From NCBI GenBank assembly GCA_023634235.1, contig JAMKCF010000018.1, forward strand, positions 719,195-783,194: a stretch of DNA of 64,000 bases. Reading direction: 5' to 3'. The notes beneath the pieces were generated by a model. It was not told the origin of the DNA and searched no databases. It saw nothing but the letters and a program-made list of their open reading frames with translations. Both the position numbers and the translations under genes were made by a program. Source of the stretch: Pisaster brevispinus (taxonomy: Eukaryota > Echinodermata > Asteroidea > Forcipulatida > Asteriidae). Of this stretch, positions 34,190 to 46,301 are shown one piece after another (the stretch's first letter is position 1; each line of letters opens with the position of its first letter).

Positions 34190-35210
34190 TGGTCGGCCAA
34201 AGTATGGGCGGCCTCCAGTGCAAAAAAAATAATAATAATATAATAATACAAAGTGTACCCATGTACAAATACACATGTTCTTCATTATTAACGACTGGCG
34301 TTTTATGTTTTATTAAAAAGGGCAAATTTTGAATGCCGACCCGACCAATGTTATTTTATGATGATACAAAAACACCGCACATACAAGATGGTGGTCCAGG
34401 TTCGTGAAAAAGGTTTATTCCACGAAGTCGACGGCTCGAAAAACCGTTTGGTGACTCAGTCAGCACCTTTAAGTTAATTGGGACATCGCAGTTGGCCCTG
34501 AGAATGCAGTCATCCACTTTAAAATTACCGGTAGTTAATTTGTCGTCTGCGCAAATGCGAGACCTTCGAACTGGATACAATGTCAGTGCGTTGTTTTTTT
34601 CCCGCCATAAGTCCCCACCCCCCCCCCCCCCCCACCGCCTTAAAACTTGTTTTTATATATAGTTTCATAAAATGTAATTACAGTGCTTTAATTCTACACG
34701 GCCTCCCCGTGGCTCAAGACGTTTGAATACTCTTCGACAAAATTAGCCCATCTAATTCTTGATCACATACTATCAGGTAAATTCCAAACAGGTCGCTATG
34801 GGTTACCGTTGCTAAAGGCAACGGCATGAAGTCAAATTTACTCCCCCTGCCCACGCCCCCCCCCCCCCGGTAACGTTGTTTTGTTGTTGTTCGGGAAAGT
34901 CTTTTGTGTACTGCTATTTTTTAATTGACAACGGACGTGTAATGAAGCTGATGTTTTTGAAAAACATTTCCCTCAGTTCGTCAGCCAGTATGTGTTACAG
35001 AGCACGCGCAATGCGCAATGTGCAATGCGCATATTTCATGGGAAAGATCGACTGATGTTGTGTCACGACGGTTGATTTACATACAACGCGTGGGCAACGG
35101 ATCTCTGTTCAAGCGTTTTAGAGACCGTTTTTTATTGTTAAAAGACATGTCGACTTCTTTTGCCATTTCCTACAAAAAAGCAATAAATGTTGCTAGAATA
35201 ATTTAGTATG
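34190..35210. other. Intergenic, no gene seen
   Basis: C-runs at 34617-34633 and 34856-34868, otherwise unique. Confidence 0.4.
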
Positions 35211-35214
35211 TATT

Positions 35215-35348
35215 TTCAGAATAAGTTTACCAGCCAAAAAACCATATCACATGTGCAATCTGTGAGTGGTGTCCTGCAAAAATTTTCAGCAGAAAATGTT
35301 TAAGCAATACTTTCTGCTTTAAGCAGTTCTATGAAACTGAGCCCTGGA
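35215..35348. mobile_element. GGGCCC-type MITE, partial
   Basis: AGAATAAGTTTACCAGCCAA ... CTTTAAGCAGTTCTATGAAAC TGAGCCCTGG at the right end. Confidence 0.65.
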
Positions 35349-35349
35349 C

Positions 35350-36275
35350 GTAAGCGTGTTACCTCGACGTTTCGATCGCAAGGTCTTCAATTGTATTATA
35401 GTAAAAGATGGCCGATATTCGATGAAAGGATATTTTTCTTTACGTTCTCTCAGAACGATTTTTGACAGAATGATGCTGTTTAAAAATGCAAAAACTTACG
35501 AAAACCTTCCGCATAATTGCAACGTGCAGTGGCAAAGTACAACATTTTAATATGCAAAATAAATTGTCTGTACATGGCAGATGGACGTGACATAATGTCA
35601 GAATCTAGACAATAATTCAGTTTTAGCTATTGGAATTGTTTTCTTTTCTTCCTTTTTTGCATACCATAAATGAAAGCTTATAACTTTTTATAATTGAAAA
35701 TAGCTATTTCAAACTGAAATCTAAATTGAGTGTTCAAATCAGCCCACAATCGGACTTATTACTTTAAAAACTTTCCCAAATCAAAGTTATTTCTAGGATG
35801 TGGTTCGAGTACTTTCCAGTTGCAATTTCCACAGAGAAGAGGGTCGCCCCGTGTTTTCTGGTACGGTTGGCTGCAGATTGTACCGGAGCACCTTTTAAAG
35901 CGTTACATGGTGCTATGTATAAATAAATGATCTTAGAATTTGAACATAGCTCAACATATCCTTGTAGACAAAAATACTGAGCACTTTGAGACGCCCTCTG
36001 ATATGATAAAAAACTTTATAAGAACCGTGTATTGTAGTATTATTATTATTTATAAAGACGTGAAACTGTTTACGTTTGAAAGCGCGACTGCTTGTTTTTG
36101 TTTTGGGTTTTTTCAACATGATGATCATTTTCGCTTTATGAGATGCTTCTATACAAAATACAGTTTGAATTCATGCACTCTTCAAAATGAATCAATACTT
36201 TTACCATTTTGATGTGGCCACTGTTTTTCAAAGATTCTGGTTAAGGGAAATGTGTGAAATGTTTTATTCAATGGC
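35350..36275. other. AT-rich intergenic DNA, no gene seen
   Basis: No repeats or signals recognised. Confidence 0.45.
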
Positions 36276-36276
36276 G

Positions 36277-36480
36277 AGGTAACAACGTTGAAGTGTGCGT
36301 TGTTACCTTGCCCGTTCGCCTCCGTCCGGGTGACAAGTGCAACTTCAGCGTCGCCGCGTTGCGTTCAACCGTGAAAAGTTAAGCGCGACTTCAGCGAAAG
36401 GTCCAACCGTGAATTGTGATTTTTGCACCGCTCCGCGTGGCGGAGGCGTTCTGGGCGATGGTTATCCTCGTGTCATTGTA
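36277..36480. repeat. GC-rich patch led by a hairpin
   Basis: AGGTAACAACG (36277-36287) pairs with CGTTGTTACCT (36298-36308). The following 170 bp is GC-rich (GCGTCGCCGCGTTGCG, GCTCCGCGTGGCGGAGGCG) in contrast to the AT-rich surroundings, and repeats the word CAACCGTGAA. It may be an element, but its other end is not clear. Confidence 0.45.
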
Positions 36481-38025
36481 TACCATGAATGAGGTTCTGA
36501 GTTTGATTTACATGATCGACGAAAAATGCCACGACCCTTAAGTCCCTTAGTGCTACGAGAATGTCATCTCGGATCATTTTTTAAGGAGGTTTAAGAACAT
36601 CTTGACCGTTTTAGAATCAAGAAGAGTCATTTATATTTAACAAAAAATGACCCATTTCCAATAACTTCAGTATATATTTAAACAATGCGAAGCCTTGGTT
36701 GAACAAAAAAAAATTCAGGTAAGTTTTTGATCAGATTTTCGTCTTAAAGACACTCTAAGACCTTCGCCCACTGTGCTTTATAATAATGTCATTGATATTT
36801 TATGACATTCGCCTTGAGGGCACCATCGCTGTGTTGTTCACTGTCCGCTATAAAACATTTATGGCTGCAGATTTTAGTGACATTAAAAAGGGACACGTCT
36901 GTTATTTACCAGCCTCTGGTTTAATCTGCAGGACACTCTTGTCCCAAAGTGGCAGGAACTGAGAAGCAGAATAGCAATTTTCCCAAACCGTGAAATGTGA
37001 GGCCTAATTTGTTATCAACGATAACGAAAAAAATTGCAAAAGTGTTATCAAGTATCTGAGATTTCAAAGAGTAATAAAACAATAGATTAAAAACATTCTT
37101 AAATATGCATTTCTGTTAAGGCATCTTTTGTTCTTTCCTTTGTCCCTGTATACTTAACACCTTCCCAAAGACTTGGTACACACAATTTCTTGAGGAGCAC
37201 CCCGGTCTTTAAAATGTCCCTTAGGAGGCTATTTATGTTCTCCTTCTTTTTGTCACTGATATCCACAAGGTACCGAAAAAGAGCACTGCATATCATATAT
37301 CTGATGACGACTTGAGCGAACTGTACGAAAAGTCTGGTAAATTTCCGTTTCTAAACAGAACCACACACCCAATAAAGAGATTTAATACACAGTGTCACTG
37401 GCAAACCTCTATTACTTTTTCTTCCCCATGCAAACCTTCACACCATTCTTTCCAATGTAGTGTTTTTCTCGGCGGTTTACAACTTTGATAGATTGTGCCC
37501 ATGGTGGTGTGATAACTGTACTAAACGCACTTAGCATTTATCCTAAGCTACACTACCCTTTAAAAACAGGTGTTCACTAGCATCTTCCCTCCATTCGAGG
37601 AACTCGACTCACCGAGAGCAAACACAGTCCAATCTAATAACAGTCCAATCTAATAACATGATTAGCGTAAAACCAGAGCGGATCAATATGCAAAATCAAA
37701 ACCAGTTGCTCTTTGCGTTTCCGCGAGCTAATCCTCACGGCACGACTCAAGATAGCACATGGTTATAGGGAAGGACGGTTTACATTATAATTGCAAATAT
37801 TGAACTTTCCCGTAAGCTGTAACTGCAAGCCGTGCGCTCCGCGCGTGACGTAGGACTCGTTTATGTTCGCCCAATTACGGATTCACAATTCGTCACAATA
37901 ATTTGCTACTATGTCTTGAAGTTTAAACAAGTGTCGTGGGCGATGGTCGTCTTGCATTTTTTAATCCATTTTTATTTATTTAAATCAACATACATTGAGG
38001 AAAATGTGCTTAACAACTTCATGCT
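36480..38025. other. AT-rich intergenic DNA, no gene seen
   Basis: A direct repeat CAGTCCAATCTAATAACA sits at 37627-37658. No gene. Confidence 0.45.
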
Positions 38026-38029
38026 GAGG

Positions 38030-38165
38030 TAACATGAGCAGGATACCAGTCACATGGTACATGCTGAATGGTATTTTGGCTGGTAACCTTTTTCTGGTAA
38101 GCATAATTCTGTTGGGCTTAGCTAGGTACTTTTTGTGCTTAAGCAGCTCCATAAAATTTGGGCCC
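38030..38165. mobile_element. GGGCCC-type MITE, left end lost
   Basis: ATGAGCAGGATACCAGTCAC, TTTTGGCTGGTAACC, CTTAAGCAGCTCCATAAAAT and terminal GGGCCC (38159-38164). Confidence 0.75.
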
Positions 38166-38559
38166 ACAAAATAATGTGAAGTAGTAGGTCTAATAACAAA
38201 ACAGAGTCAAAATATTTGCTATTCTTTTGTCGCTCCACGTCCATCTGGGACTTTTGTTTTGTGTGTTCCTTGTTTTAGTGATGACTGAGTGACTAATAAG
38301 ATGAATAATAGAAATGCAAAACATCAAAAAAAGTGCAACGTCTAGCCCAATTGCTAAGAATGTAATTAAATTTGTTCAGTTTTACGCATTTGTTCTTATC
38401 CGGGCTCCGTTGGCTACAATGAGCAAGGTGGTGGTGTCGAGCACGTGCCTAGCCTTTAGACAAAAGCTACGGTCGTGCCGTACACACTGGCAATAATAAT
38501 AATTTTCTTATGTTCTTTCTTATTGTAAACAAAAATCTACGGAGATGTATCAACAAATA

Positions 38560-38930
38560 AATTTACATAGAACATAATGCATTGTGCATCTTTTTATGGA
38601 AGTTTTTTCCACTAAAGACCCCATGCATAATAAATGACCCCACACTCTCAGAAAGCGCCCTCTGAGGTAAAAAAGGAGGCAGATCATTGGATGATAGCCA
38701 TTCTTTGTGCATAAAAACGTGCGCGTGACCCCAGCGTACCTGTAGCGTTGCGCGTTATCGGGCCCCTTGCGCGGAACGTACCTCCGCAATGCGCGTCTAC
38801 CATTTCCATAATTTTGGAGTCAAATCTTTTGTGCATGTTTGTGCACGATTTTTGACTCCCAAAATGGTGGACAGAATATGCGCGTGTGAGTGCGCTGCGC
38901 GTTGTGCAAGGGGTCTATAGGCTCATGGTG
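38560..38930. mobile_element. Long imperfect hairpin element
   Basis: CCATAATTTTGGAGTCAAATC (38810-38830) pairs with GATTTTTGACTCCCAAAATGG (38848-38868) around a TGTGCA core. Flanks repeat GCGCGT words and GGGCCCCTTGCGCGG / TGCGCGTTGTGCAAGGGGTCT, so the element likely ends near 38921 in GGGGTCT|AT, like the AGACCC-type MITEs. Confidence 0.55.
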
Positions 38931-38989
38931 TACATTTTGTCCCTGCAGAAAGTCCAGGCCTAAGCCGTGGTCATAATCCGGGCCCAATT

Positions 38990-39221
38990 TCATGGCTCTG
39001 CTTACCGCTTACGGTCACCATTCTACGCTTACTTTGCAAGCGCCGAATTTCTGCTCTAGCTGTGTAAGCGAAGAGTGCCTAGTAGTAACGTGGAGTACGC
39101 ACGCACACAAGCAAAAATTACCTGCTAACCCGTGAAACACGCTTGACGAAGGCGCAGAATTCCCTGCTTCCGTAAGCGCCGATTCTTTGCTTACGGTAAG
39201 CAGAGCCATGAAATTGGGCCC
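38990..39221. mobile_element. GGGCCC-ended MITE, 232 bp, both ends intact
   Basis: GGGCCCAATTTCATGGCTCT + GCTTACCG at the left and the exact inverse at the right (39194-39221). Interior words GCTTACGG/CCGTAAGC recur. Confidence 0.9.
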
Positions 39222-39224
39222 TGA

Positions 39225-39960
39225 TCGTCATCACATGAACTTGCGAGATAATTCTAGTTTTCCGTCGATCATTATTCTTGTATTTATAGTAAGTACAGGC
39301 GCTCAATGACGTCATCTGACCTTGTAACTCCATACAAAGGGACGTTAGGGATTCACATAGGATTAGCATGCAATTATTACAGTAAATTTTTTTGACAGCC
39401 TTGACTACCTCAGTTAATTGCTATACGCTGTCTAAGTCAAATTGAGCGCGAAAATGTGGCGCCAAAATCACCGGATTATGTTCTAAATTGTAATCATCCA
39501 TTGTTGCATTATAATTGCGGTTTTGTGTCCTGCGTAAGAAGCCTATACTCAGTTATTGTAATAATATTAGCCATTGATAAATCAGCCTGTGTGAAGTCCC
39601 GTACTGAAAGTGTACGTTTTCAACACTTTATTGGCAGAGCATAAGCCGGAGCCTTTATAGCCGAATCCGCGCTTTCGAAAAGGGCAACAACTTAACTATA
39701 CGTGCAGCCATCCTGTTTCTTCCACTCAAGACAGTGTTGCCAAACCGAGGCTGGTATGATGCTTGATATGAGTGTGAACAAAATACCTGACAAAATATTA
39801 AGTTATTTCAGTGTTGATTGAAACCAACGAATTGAGTTGTTAACCACCGGTTCTTTTCAGAACCTACACTACTCAAAAGAGATTTCCACATGGTGTTACC
39901 GCAAGCCTTACTTATTTATAATATCTGCTTCAGCACAAAAACGACCTAAACACAATACAA
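39225..39960. other. Intergenic, no gene seen
   Basis: A stray TTTCGAAAAGGG word (39673-39684), matching the ends of the 5.55 kb element. No gene. Confidence 0.4.
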
Positions 39961-39971
39961 TTATGCTTGCC

Positions 39972-40218
39972 CGAATAAGGTTTACCAGCCAAAATATCAT
40001 TCCCCTTATACCATTTTATGGCTGGTAACCCTGCTTATTTTTGCTCAGCAGAAACAAACTGAGCAATATTTGCTGCTTAAGCTTACCACTAAATGGTTAC
40101 CAGCCCAAGTACATGGACCACGTACAATTTGTGGCTGTTTTCCTGCCAATTATTGCTTAGCTGAAATTGGTTAAGCTACCTAATTTACTACTTAAGCAGC
40201 TCTATGAAACTGAGCTCT
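39972..40218. mobile_element. Two adjacent partial GGGCCC-type MITEs
   Basis: The block TTACCAGCC...GCTTAAGC occurs twice in a row (39980-40085 and 40093-40205). The end is GCAGCTCTATGAAACTGAGC. Confidence 0.65.
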
Positions 40219-40219
40219 G

Positions 40220-42215
40220 TGTACAGAGTGAAGACTGACAATTATGTCAGTCGGTATCATACCGAGAAGTATTTCGAAGAAGTGTACCCACTCTTCAGCT
40301 GCTGTGATTTTTGAACTTCTAAACTTCTTCCATGTATCGTGTTACATAGGAAACTGCCCTCTCTGAAAACGCAATTTAGCAGATTTGTGTTCTTTTCGCG
40401 GTAACTTGAGATTGCAGCTTGTCAATGATTTTAAAGAAATGTCAAACATCCGTCAAAGATTGGTTGGTTGGACGCATCTGCATAATTGGTTTCGTGGACA
40501 ATTTTAAGTTATTTCACACGGACATTGTGACAGTTTTAGCAGTAATATCAAATTTGTAACTTTTTTTATTATTTTGCGACACTGACGTTTTTGCTTGCCT
40601 TGCCTCAAACAAAAGGGATAGCAAAATTCCAAGCAGGAAGTTTACATTGTAAACTATTGTATTCAAGGAATAATACATATTCTTAATGACCAGAAAAAAG
40701 TAGTTAAGTTTTTAATAAAGAGCTTATGTTTATTACAATTGCTTGTAATTATTACTGTTCGATTTGCCACGAGAGATAATTATTGTCTGGGACAAACATA
40801 ATTCTTTGAAAATCAGTTCTTAGACGAACATGCACCGAGACTCGGGGGGGACATCTCAGTTAAAAACACTTTCATTATATTATAGTGCATTGCCGACAGA
40901 GAAATACTTTTATTTAAAATACTGTCATCCGTTTGAAAAATATTCCTTCAAAATTGTGGTCTTATATTATACGAAAGTGGACTATGTTGTAAAAATCTCT
41001 GAATATTTCCATCTAGTTTAAGGAACATTTCCATAGGTTTGGTGACTGATATGTTTGTTGGAAGCTAGCGGGTACGAAGGAACGTGAACACCTTCAAAAA
41101 ACTAATGACGTGTCAAACGCAGAAACAAAACATGTCTGTGACAATTTCCTCGAAAAAAGATGCGAGCATTTGTTTTCTTTTGAGAAAACATAATTGTAAC
41201 GCTGACATGTTTTGTTTTTTAAAACAGCATGGGTGTTGTTCAGAGAGGATGCCTTACGGGCTACTTCAGTCAGTCATCGAAATACTCAAAGTGGTCTAGG
41301 CATCATTGGTTATTGGACGAGTAAAATTCATTCTAGCCTTTAGATCTCAAGAAACATATTTTAAAGGGATGGTTCACCAATAGGCTTTTGAAGAGTACAT
41401 TCATTTCAATCCTCTAGTTAAAAAAAACACACTGTACAATTAATCTGTTCAAGCTTCGTTATGTTCAGTTGGCACGTTGAAGTGAAAACAATATTTGTTT
41501 CAATGTATTTTTTTCCCCTTAACAGGCAATGCTGTTTCAATACAAAAAACAAGCCAAAACCTTTGCATATACCACAGACAATGCACAAAATACATGTAAC
41601 ATGTACAATTGTTTGTATGGACGGGAGACAATGTCAAAATCCGAACAATTTTTTAATTTTCTAATCTTCTTTTCTTTTCTTTTTTCTTTTCTTTTTTGCT
41701 TTAAGTTTTTTGTTTTTTTCATTGAACTTCGTGCGTACATACTTGTATTTTCGTATTTTATGCTTCTTCTATTGTGCTTTGGGTGTACATATCGTAAATT
41801 GTATTTATTGTTTGTATATTTTAAGATTTTGATAAACTGCTGCATTGGCAGATAAAGCCTATAAAAGAAAGCTTATAACCTTCTCAAACCTACAAAAAGT
41901 AGCATTCTAAATTGTTATATCATAAAGTAAAATCTTTGAGAGAATTCGGTCCTAAATCGAACGCTTTTCCAATTTTTTTAGTGGTGTCCACAAAAGGCAT
42001 TAAGATGGAATTTGATACCATTATTAGTATAATTATTTTGCTCCCATTATCCATTCAACCAAACAATTTCAAAATGTATACAATGGTCAAAAGTACAAAT
42101 TCCACGTACTAAAATAAAACAATAAAAAATAGACAGACACATACAAAGAAAAAGGAGGGGTACAAAATATTGAACACAGGCCTAAATAAATGCATACATG
42201 AATAAACAATTAAAC
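40220..42215. other. AT-rich intergenic DNA with a few repeats, no gene seen
   Basis: An inverted pair AAACAAAACATGTC (41123-41136) / GACATGTTTTGTTT (41204-41217), diverged units of the 27.8 kb tandem repeat (41308-41425), and a TTTTC-rich tract (41668-41700). The overlapping frames at 41529-41855 are low-complexity. Confidence 0.45.
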
Positions 42216-42232
42216 AATGTCTTTAAAAAAAG

Positions 42233-42625
42233 AGGATACCCAATTTGGTGAGATGCTATACTCAAAAGAGGATACCCTATTTGGTGAGATGCTATACTCA
42301 AAAGAGGATACCCAATTTGGTGAGATGCTATACTCAAAAGAGGATACCCAATTTGGTGAGATGCTATACTCAAAAGAGGATACCCAATTTGGTGAGATGC
42401 TATACTCAAAAGAGGATACCCAATTTGGTGAGATGCTATACTCAAAAGAGGATACCCAATTTGGTGAGATGCTATACTCAAAAGAGGATACCCAATTTGG
42501 TGAGATGCTATACTCAAAAGAGGATACTCAATTTGGTGAGATGCTATACTCAAAAGAGGATACTCAATTTGGTGAGATGCTATACTCAAAAGAGGATACT
42601 CAATTTGGTGAGATGCTATACTCCA
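42233..42625. repeat. Minisatellite, 36-bp unit, 11 copies, very homogeneous
   Basis: The unit is GATACCCAATTTGGTGAG + ATGCTATACTCAAAAGAG. Differences are a few C/T changes in the last three units (ATACTCAATTT) and one in the second (CCCTATTT). Because 36 is divisible by 3 and the unit lacks stops in several frames, two plus-strand frames and one minus-strand frame all stay open. This is not evidence of coding. Confidence 0.95.
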
Positions 42626-42631
42626 AAGACT

Positions 42632-42858
42632 CCTTGGTCAGAATTGACCCCGGATTCCGGGTCCCAGGAGAGCCTGACCAGTTCCGGGTCAAGCTGACCA
42701 GGAAAGTGGTTAAAAATGCGATTTTAACTCAGAGTCTGCGTCAGTCTGAGCCATTTACGTGTCCCTTTTGAGACAGATTCTGGGTCATTCTGAGACAAAA
42801 ATGGGTCAGGCCCAACGGAACCAAGAATCCGGGTCAAGTCTGACCCTGGAGTTATTAG
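42632..42858. mobile_element. GGGTCA/TGACCC-rich element core
   Basis: It joins directly to the 36-bp array. Alternating GGGTCA and TGACC words, including GGTCAAGCTGACC (42687-42699), and the block AATGGGTCAGGCCCAA shared with 25100-25120. Confidence 0.75.
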
Positions 42859-42859
42859 A

Positions 42860-43560
42860 GAGTAGCAATAGCTTATGGCTCATATCAAATTCCAATAGAA
42901 GAAACAATCATCATCATGATGGTCTGGGTACACAATCTAAAAAGGGAACAAATGGAGTGTATAGTAAACTGGCAAGCTTTACACATGTCAAGACAAATGC
43001 GAGTACAAAATGTTGTTTCCCTTTGCTGAGACTTAACATTAACACATAAAAGTCACGTGGTATAATGCTTTTAACGACTTGGTTTACATGGGTAGCAAGA
43101 CTCACCAAAAGCAGGTGAAAATTCACTCGGACAATTTGAACATGAAAGTTGCATCGGTAATGACATATTTCAGCAACTCGCCTTTAACCTGGTTTAATAA
43201 ACTGGGACGAGCGGAGATTGCCTCTGCCAAAGAAATCCGGCCCGACAAGCCGATAATTCCTGAAAAAATGTTTTTGCCGTGCTTTGGATCGATCCCTTAG
43301 GGAATGCAGACGGGATATAAAACTGACAGAAGGGCTATAGATTATCATCAGTCCAACCTGTGATCCTTAATATTATGCAGACCCAGATATGGGTGAGTGG
43401 TGGGTGTCAGACCTGTTTTTTGCAATTGCAAACCCGTATTAACAGTGTCTTACATAATGAACCCCGAGTTGAAATGGTCAAATGGGTGTTCCGGCAGCCG
43501 ATTTCACGAAGCTTTAAGCATGAGCTTTAAGCAACTGCGTAAGTCAAACTTGTGCAAGAA
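42860..43560. other. Intergenic, no gene seen
   Basis: Unique sequence. No supported gene. Confidence 0.4.
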
Positions 43561-43584
43561 TTCTTGTGTTAGTGGTGCCGACTT

Positions 43585-43800
43585 AAAGGGACACGCTGCC
43601 TTGGATTGGGCAATTCGGACTAAAAAAAGTCGTTTGTTATGAAATGAATTGAAATTAATATGGTTGGAAAGATGTTTTAAAAGTAGATAATCGACGTAAA
43701 TATCCCTTTGAATGGTGTGGGGTTTTTTTTATGACAGAACACGGTAAGCTAATTTCTGTTGAACCAACTTTTTGACTCTACAAAATGGCGGACCGTGTTC
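43585..43800 (+). repeat. Dispersed repeat (AAAGGGACACGCTGCC family), copy 2
   Basis: Co-linear with 26585-26835. It ends at TTTTTGACTCTACAAAATGG CGGACCGTG. Confidence 0.85.
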
Positions 43801-44285
43801 CGCTGGGTATCTCCAGAGACAAATTTATAGGCTTTCAATCACTACTCACTAATTAGAAAACGTTTTAGATGCTTTAGTGCGTGAACAGCTCTTTAAAAAG
43901 AATACAAAGTAATCAACAATTTTGAGAGATTTGATGGCAATGTACCGGTACCGCTATTTTTTACTATTAGTATCCGCTAAAAATTTCAAATATATGTAAG
44001 AGCCCTTTAGGGCTCCTCTCTCGAAATGACTGCAACATAAGAACTATTCAACATAGTCAACAAATTGCACTAATTGGCCATGAAGAGTCTACTGTACTGT
44101 GTGAGCGTTAGATTTCTACAAGACAGAATTAATTGGCATACGGATAAACACGTTGACAGCTAAACTGTCATTAACGAACTTGTAGCTAATGACTAAAGAT
44201 GACTTGATGGCCCTTGACGAACCTAATGCCCGATGACGTCCCAAAGGAAAAGATTAGATACTAATTGCAAGGTGAAGTCCGAGGT

Positions 44286-44432
44286 TAGAGACCGTTCAAG
44301 TCTCGCGCGTATTCCGAGATTTATGGGACCACTTTGGTCCCATCCGAACATTGCTCTAACGCGCGAAGGAAACAAACTCACGCTATTTAAATTATTCTTA
44401 TGTTCGAATACGCGCGAGACTTGCAAAGTCTT
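44286..44432. mobile_element. Hairpin MITE, third copy, diverged
   Basis: AGACCGTTCAAGTCTCGCGC ... GCGCGAGACTTGCAAAGTCT. The interior retains GGGACCACTTTGGTCCCA. Flanking AT is no longer evident. Confidence 0.85.
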
Positions 44433-44712
44433 TTACGTGTACATATCCTGGTTCACACGTGACGGATAACACCTTTCGTTTGTTTTCAAACGCTGATCAC
44501 TGTTGTGTATGGGTTGCCGTGCGTGTATCACAAAATACATCTGAGTTTGCGCTATATACATTTAAAACCTTTTATTTATAAATGAAGAGGAATATTTGCA
44601 TTTTTGTTTTGGGTGTAGCACAAATTGATTTATTAGTGATACGCGTAATTAGTTTGATAGCGATTACTAGATGGTTGAATGTTTTGCGCTGAGGCAGTCC
44701 GTAGTTTCGCCA

Positions 44713-44850
44713 ACCCCCCGTCCACTGAAACGCACACCTGTCCGTCACGAAGCCATCCAATTTCCAATCAAAATTTTTTCCCATTTTGAAACACTTTTGT
44801 ATCTGTTGCACCATGATACGTTAGTGCGATCACATCAGCACTGAACGCCA
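44713..44850 (+). repeat. 138-bp direct repeat, copy 1
   Basis: CCCCCCGTCCACTGAAACGC ... GCACTGAACGC is repeated at 45662-45799 with only a few substitutions. Confidence 0.95.
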
Positions 44851-45149
44851 CTGGTTGGCAAAACTCACGGCTGTGACGTAGCGAAAGAAAGGTATAAACA
44901 ATGATAATGCTATAGCACCGATACGTGGTGTATATAGTGTAAAGTATAGTACATGGACGATTCATTAAATTATTATCAACATAGCCAATTATCATGTATA
45001 AAGGAAACCAGACTATCTTTCCTTCCTTCCAGCCTCAGTGTGAGGCCAGTTGCGTACAGCTAGCGTATAGCTTAAATTTTGACAAGCACAGAAACATGGT
45101 TATGGACGCAAAGGACCTCTGGTCAAAAAGATCAACGTATAATGCGTGT

Positions 45150-45268
45150 GGCCCATGCATTTTCTGCATTGACCGCCATTGCTGCTGGTACGCTGACGTC
45201 AATGAGCTGCCTACTTTTGCCTCATTGAGGGTGCTGTTTGAGAGTGTGACGCCATAGGCAAGGGGTCT
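45150..45268. mobile_element. AGACCC-type MITE abutting the next one head-to-head (left boundary uncertain)
   Basis: Right end GGCAAGGGGTCT (45257-45268) mirrors AGAACCCTTGC of the neighbour at 45273. It contains GCTGACGTCAATGAG and GCATTGACCGCCATTG. Confidence 0.5.
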
Positions 45269-45272
45269 ACAC

Positions 45273-45476
45273 AGAACCCTTGCATATGACGTCACAAGCC
45301 CAAAACCATTGATCTCCATTAATATTAACAGCGATCTATGCCCAAAACATTGCCCTCACTGATGTCAATGAAGAGCTACTATTGGCTGAGAGACGTGTGC
45401 AGCGCGTACACCGAGCACGTTTCCACTTTTTGACATCAAAGATGGCGCAAAGATGGCGGCCAATGCAATGGGTCTA
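45273..45476. mobile_element. MITE of the TGACGTCA / AAGATGGCGG family, 204 bp
   Basis: AGAACCCTTGCATATGACGT at the left and GGCCAATGCAATGGGTCT|AT at the right. The interior has ACGTGTGCAGCGCGTACACC. Confidence 0.75.
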
Positions 45477-45661
45477 TTATAGGATACATCATGATGTGTG
45501 CGAGAACGGACCTAAGGCTTCACACATTTTCGAATTACACGCGCACAGCTTTTGCACAGTGGACAAACAGCGGTAGCTAGACTAGTTTCACTAATTTGTA
45601 GACGACACCGGCGCCATGTAAGCATGAAACAATAGTCACGCGAAAGCTTAGCAAGCGACAC

Positions 45662-45799
45662 CCCCCCCCCTCCACTGAAACGCACACCTGTCCGTCATGA
45701 AGCCATCCAATTTCAAATCAGAAATTTTTCCCATTTTGAAACACTTTTGTATCTGTTGCACCATGATACGTTAGTGCGATCACATCAGCACTGAACGCA
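45662..45799 (+). repeat. 138-bp direct repeat, copy 2
   Basis: See 44713-44850; preceded by a C-run (45659-45671). Confidence 0.95.
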
Positions 45800-45984
45800 T
45801 CTAACCGCCAACTGCCCCTAAGCTAGTCTTCAATCCTGCGTTAATTCACTGTATGCCCCATTAACTTTTCACTCAACCGCAACAAACACGTAATAAAAAA
45901 AAACCAGCATTCTCATGAAATCTCATTCGAAGCGGCGTTGGCAATTTATTCTCCCCCAAGCTTAATCCTACATGGCGTGTAAAT

Positions 45985-46148
45985 TCTGGGGGCAGAATTT
46001 ACACAGAGCTAAGATTGATCTTAAATTGAGTGGCCAGTATTGCCATAGTGATTTGCATTGTGACGTAACACTTTGCTTTGGCAATTAAGAGTGATACACA
46101 CTGCTTAAAATCCTAATCTTAGCTAGCTCTTTGTGAAATCGGACCTGG
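45985..46148. mobile_element. MITE with GCTAAGAT / ATCTTAGC ends
   Basis: CAGAATTTACACAGAGCTAA GATTGATCTTAA at the left pairs with CTAATCTTAGCTAGCTCTTT GTGAAATC at the right. It contains GTGATTTGCATTGTGACGT. Confidence 0.8.
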
Positions 46149-46301
46149 CAAGAACTTTGGGTTTTACGTATTGCGGAGGTGTACCGATTCCCTAAAGTAA
46201 ACGTTTAAACAAAACACTTTTATTCATGCAAATTATAATAGGCCTGTGTCTATAACAAAAATGTCACACAATTTTTCTGTTCTTTTTACACCTTTTTGCC
46301 A

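Noticed and set aside
41529..41855. Hydrophobic 108-codon frame that could be a membrane protein
   Set aside because: It is driven by TTTTC/TTTCT low-complexity sequence, and the opposite strand is open too.
42217..42771. 184-codon repeat-protein open frame, and 150- and 135-codon partners
   Set aside because: All come from a stop-free 36-bp tandem unit; three frames on both strands are open at once.
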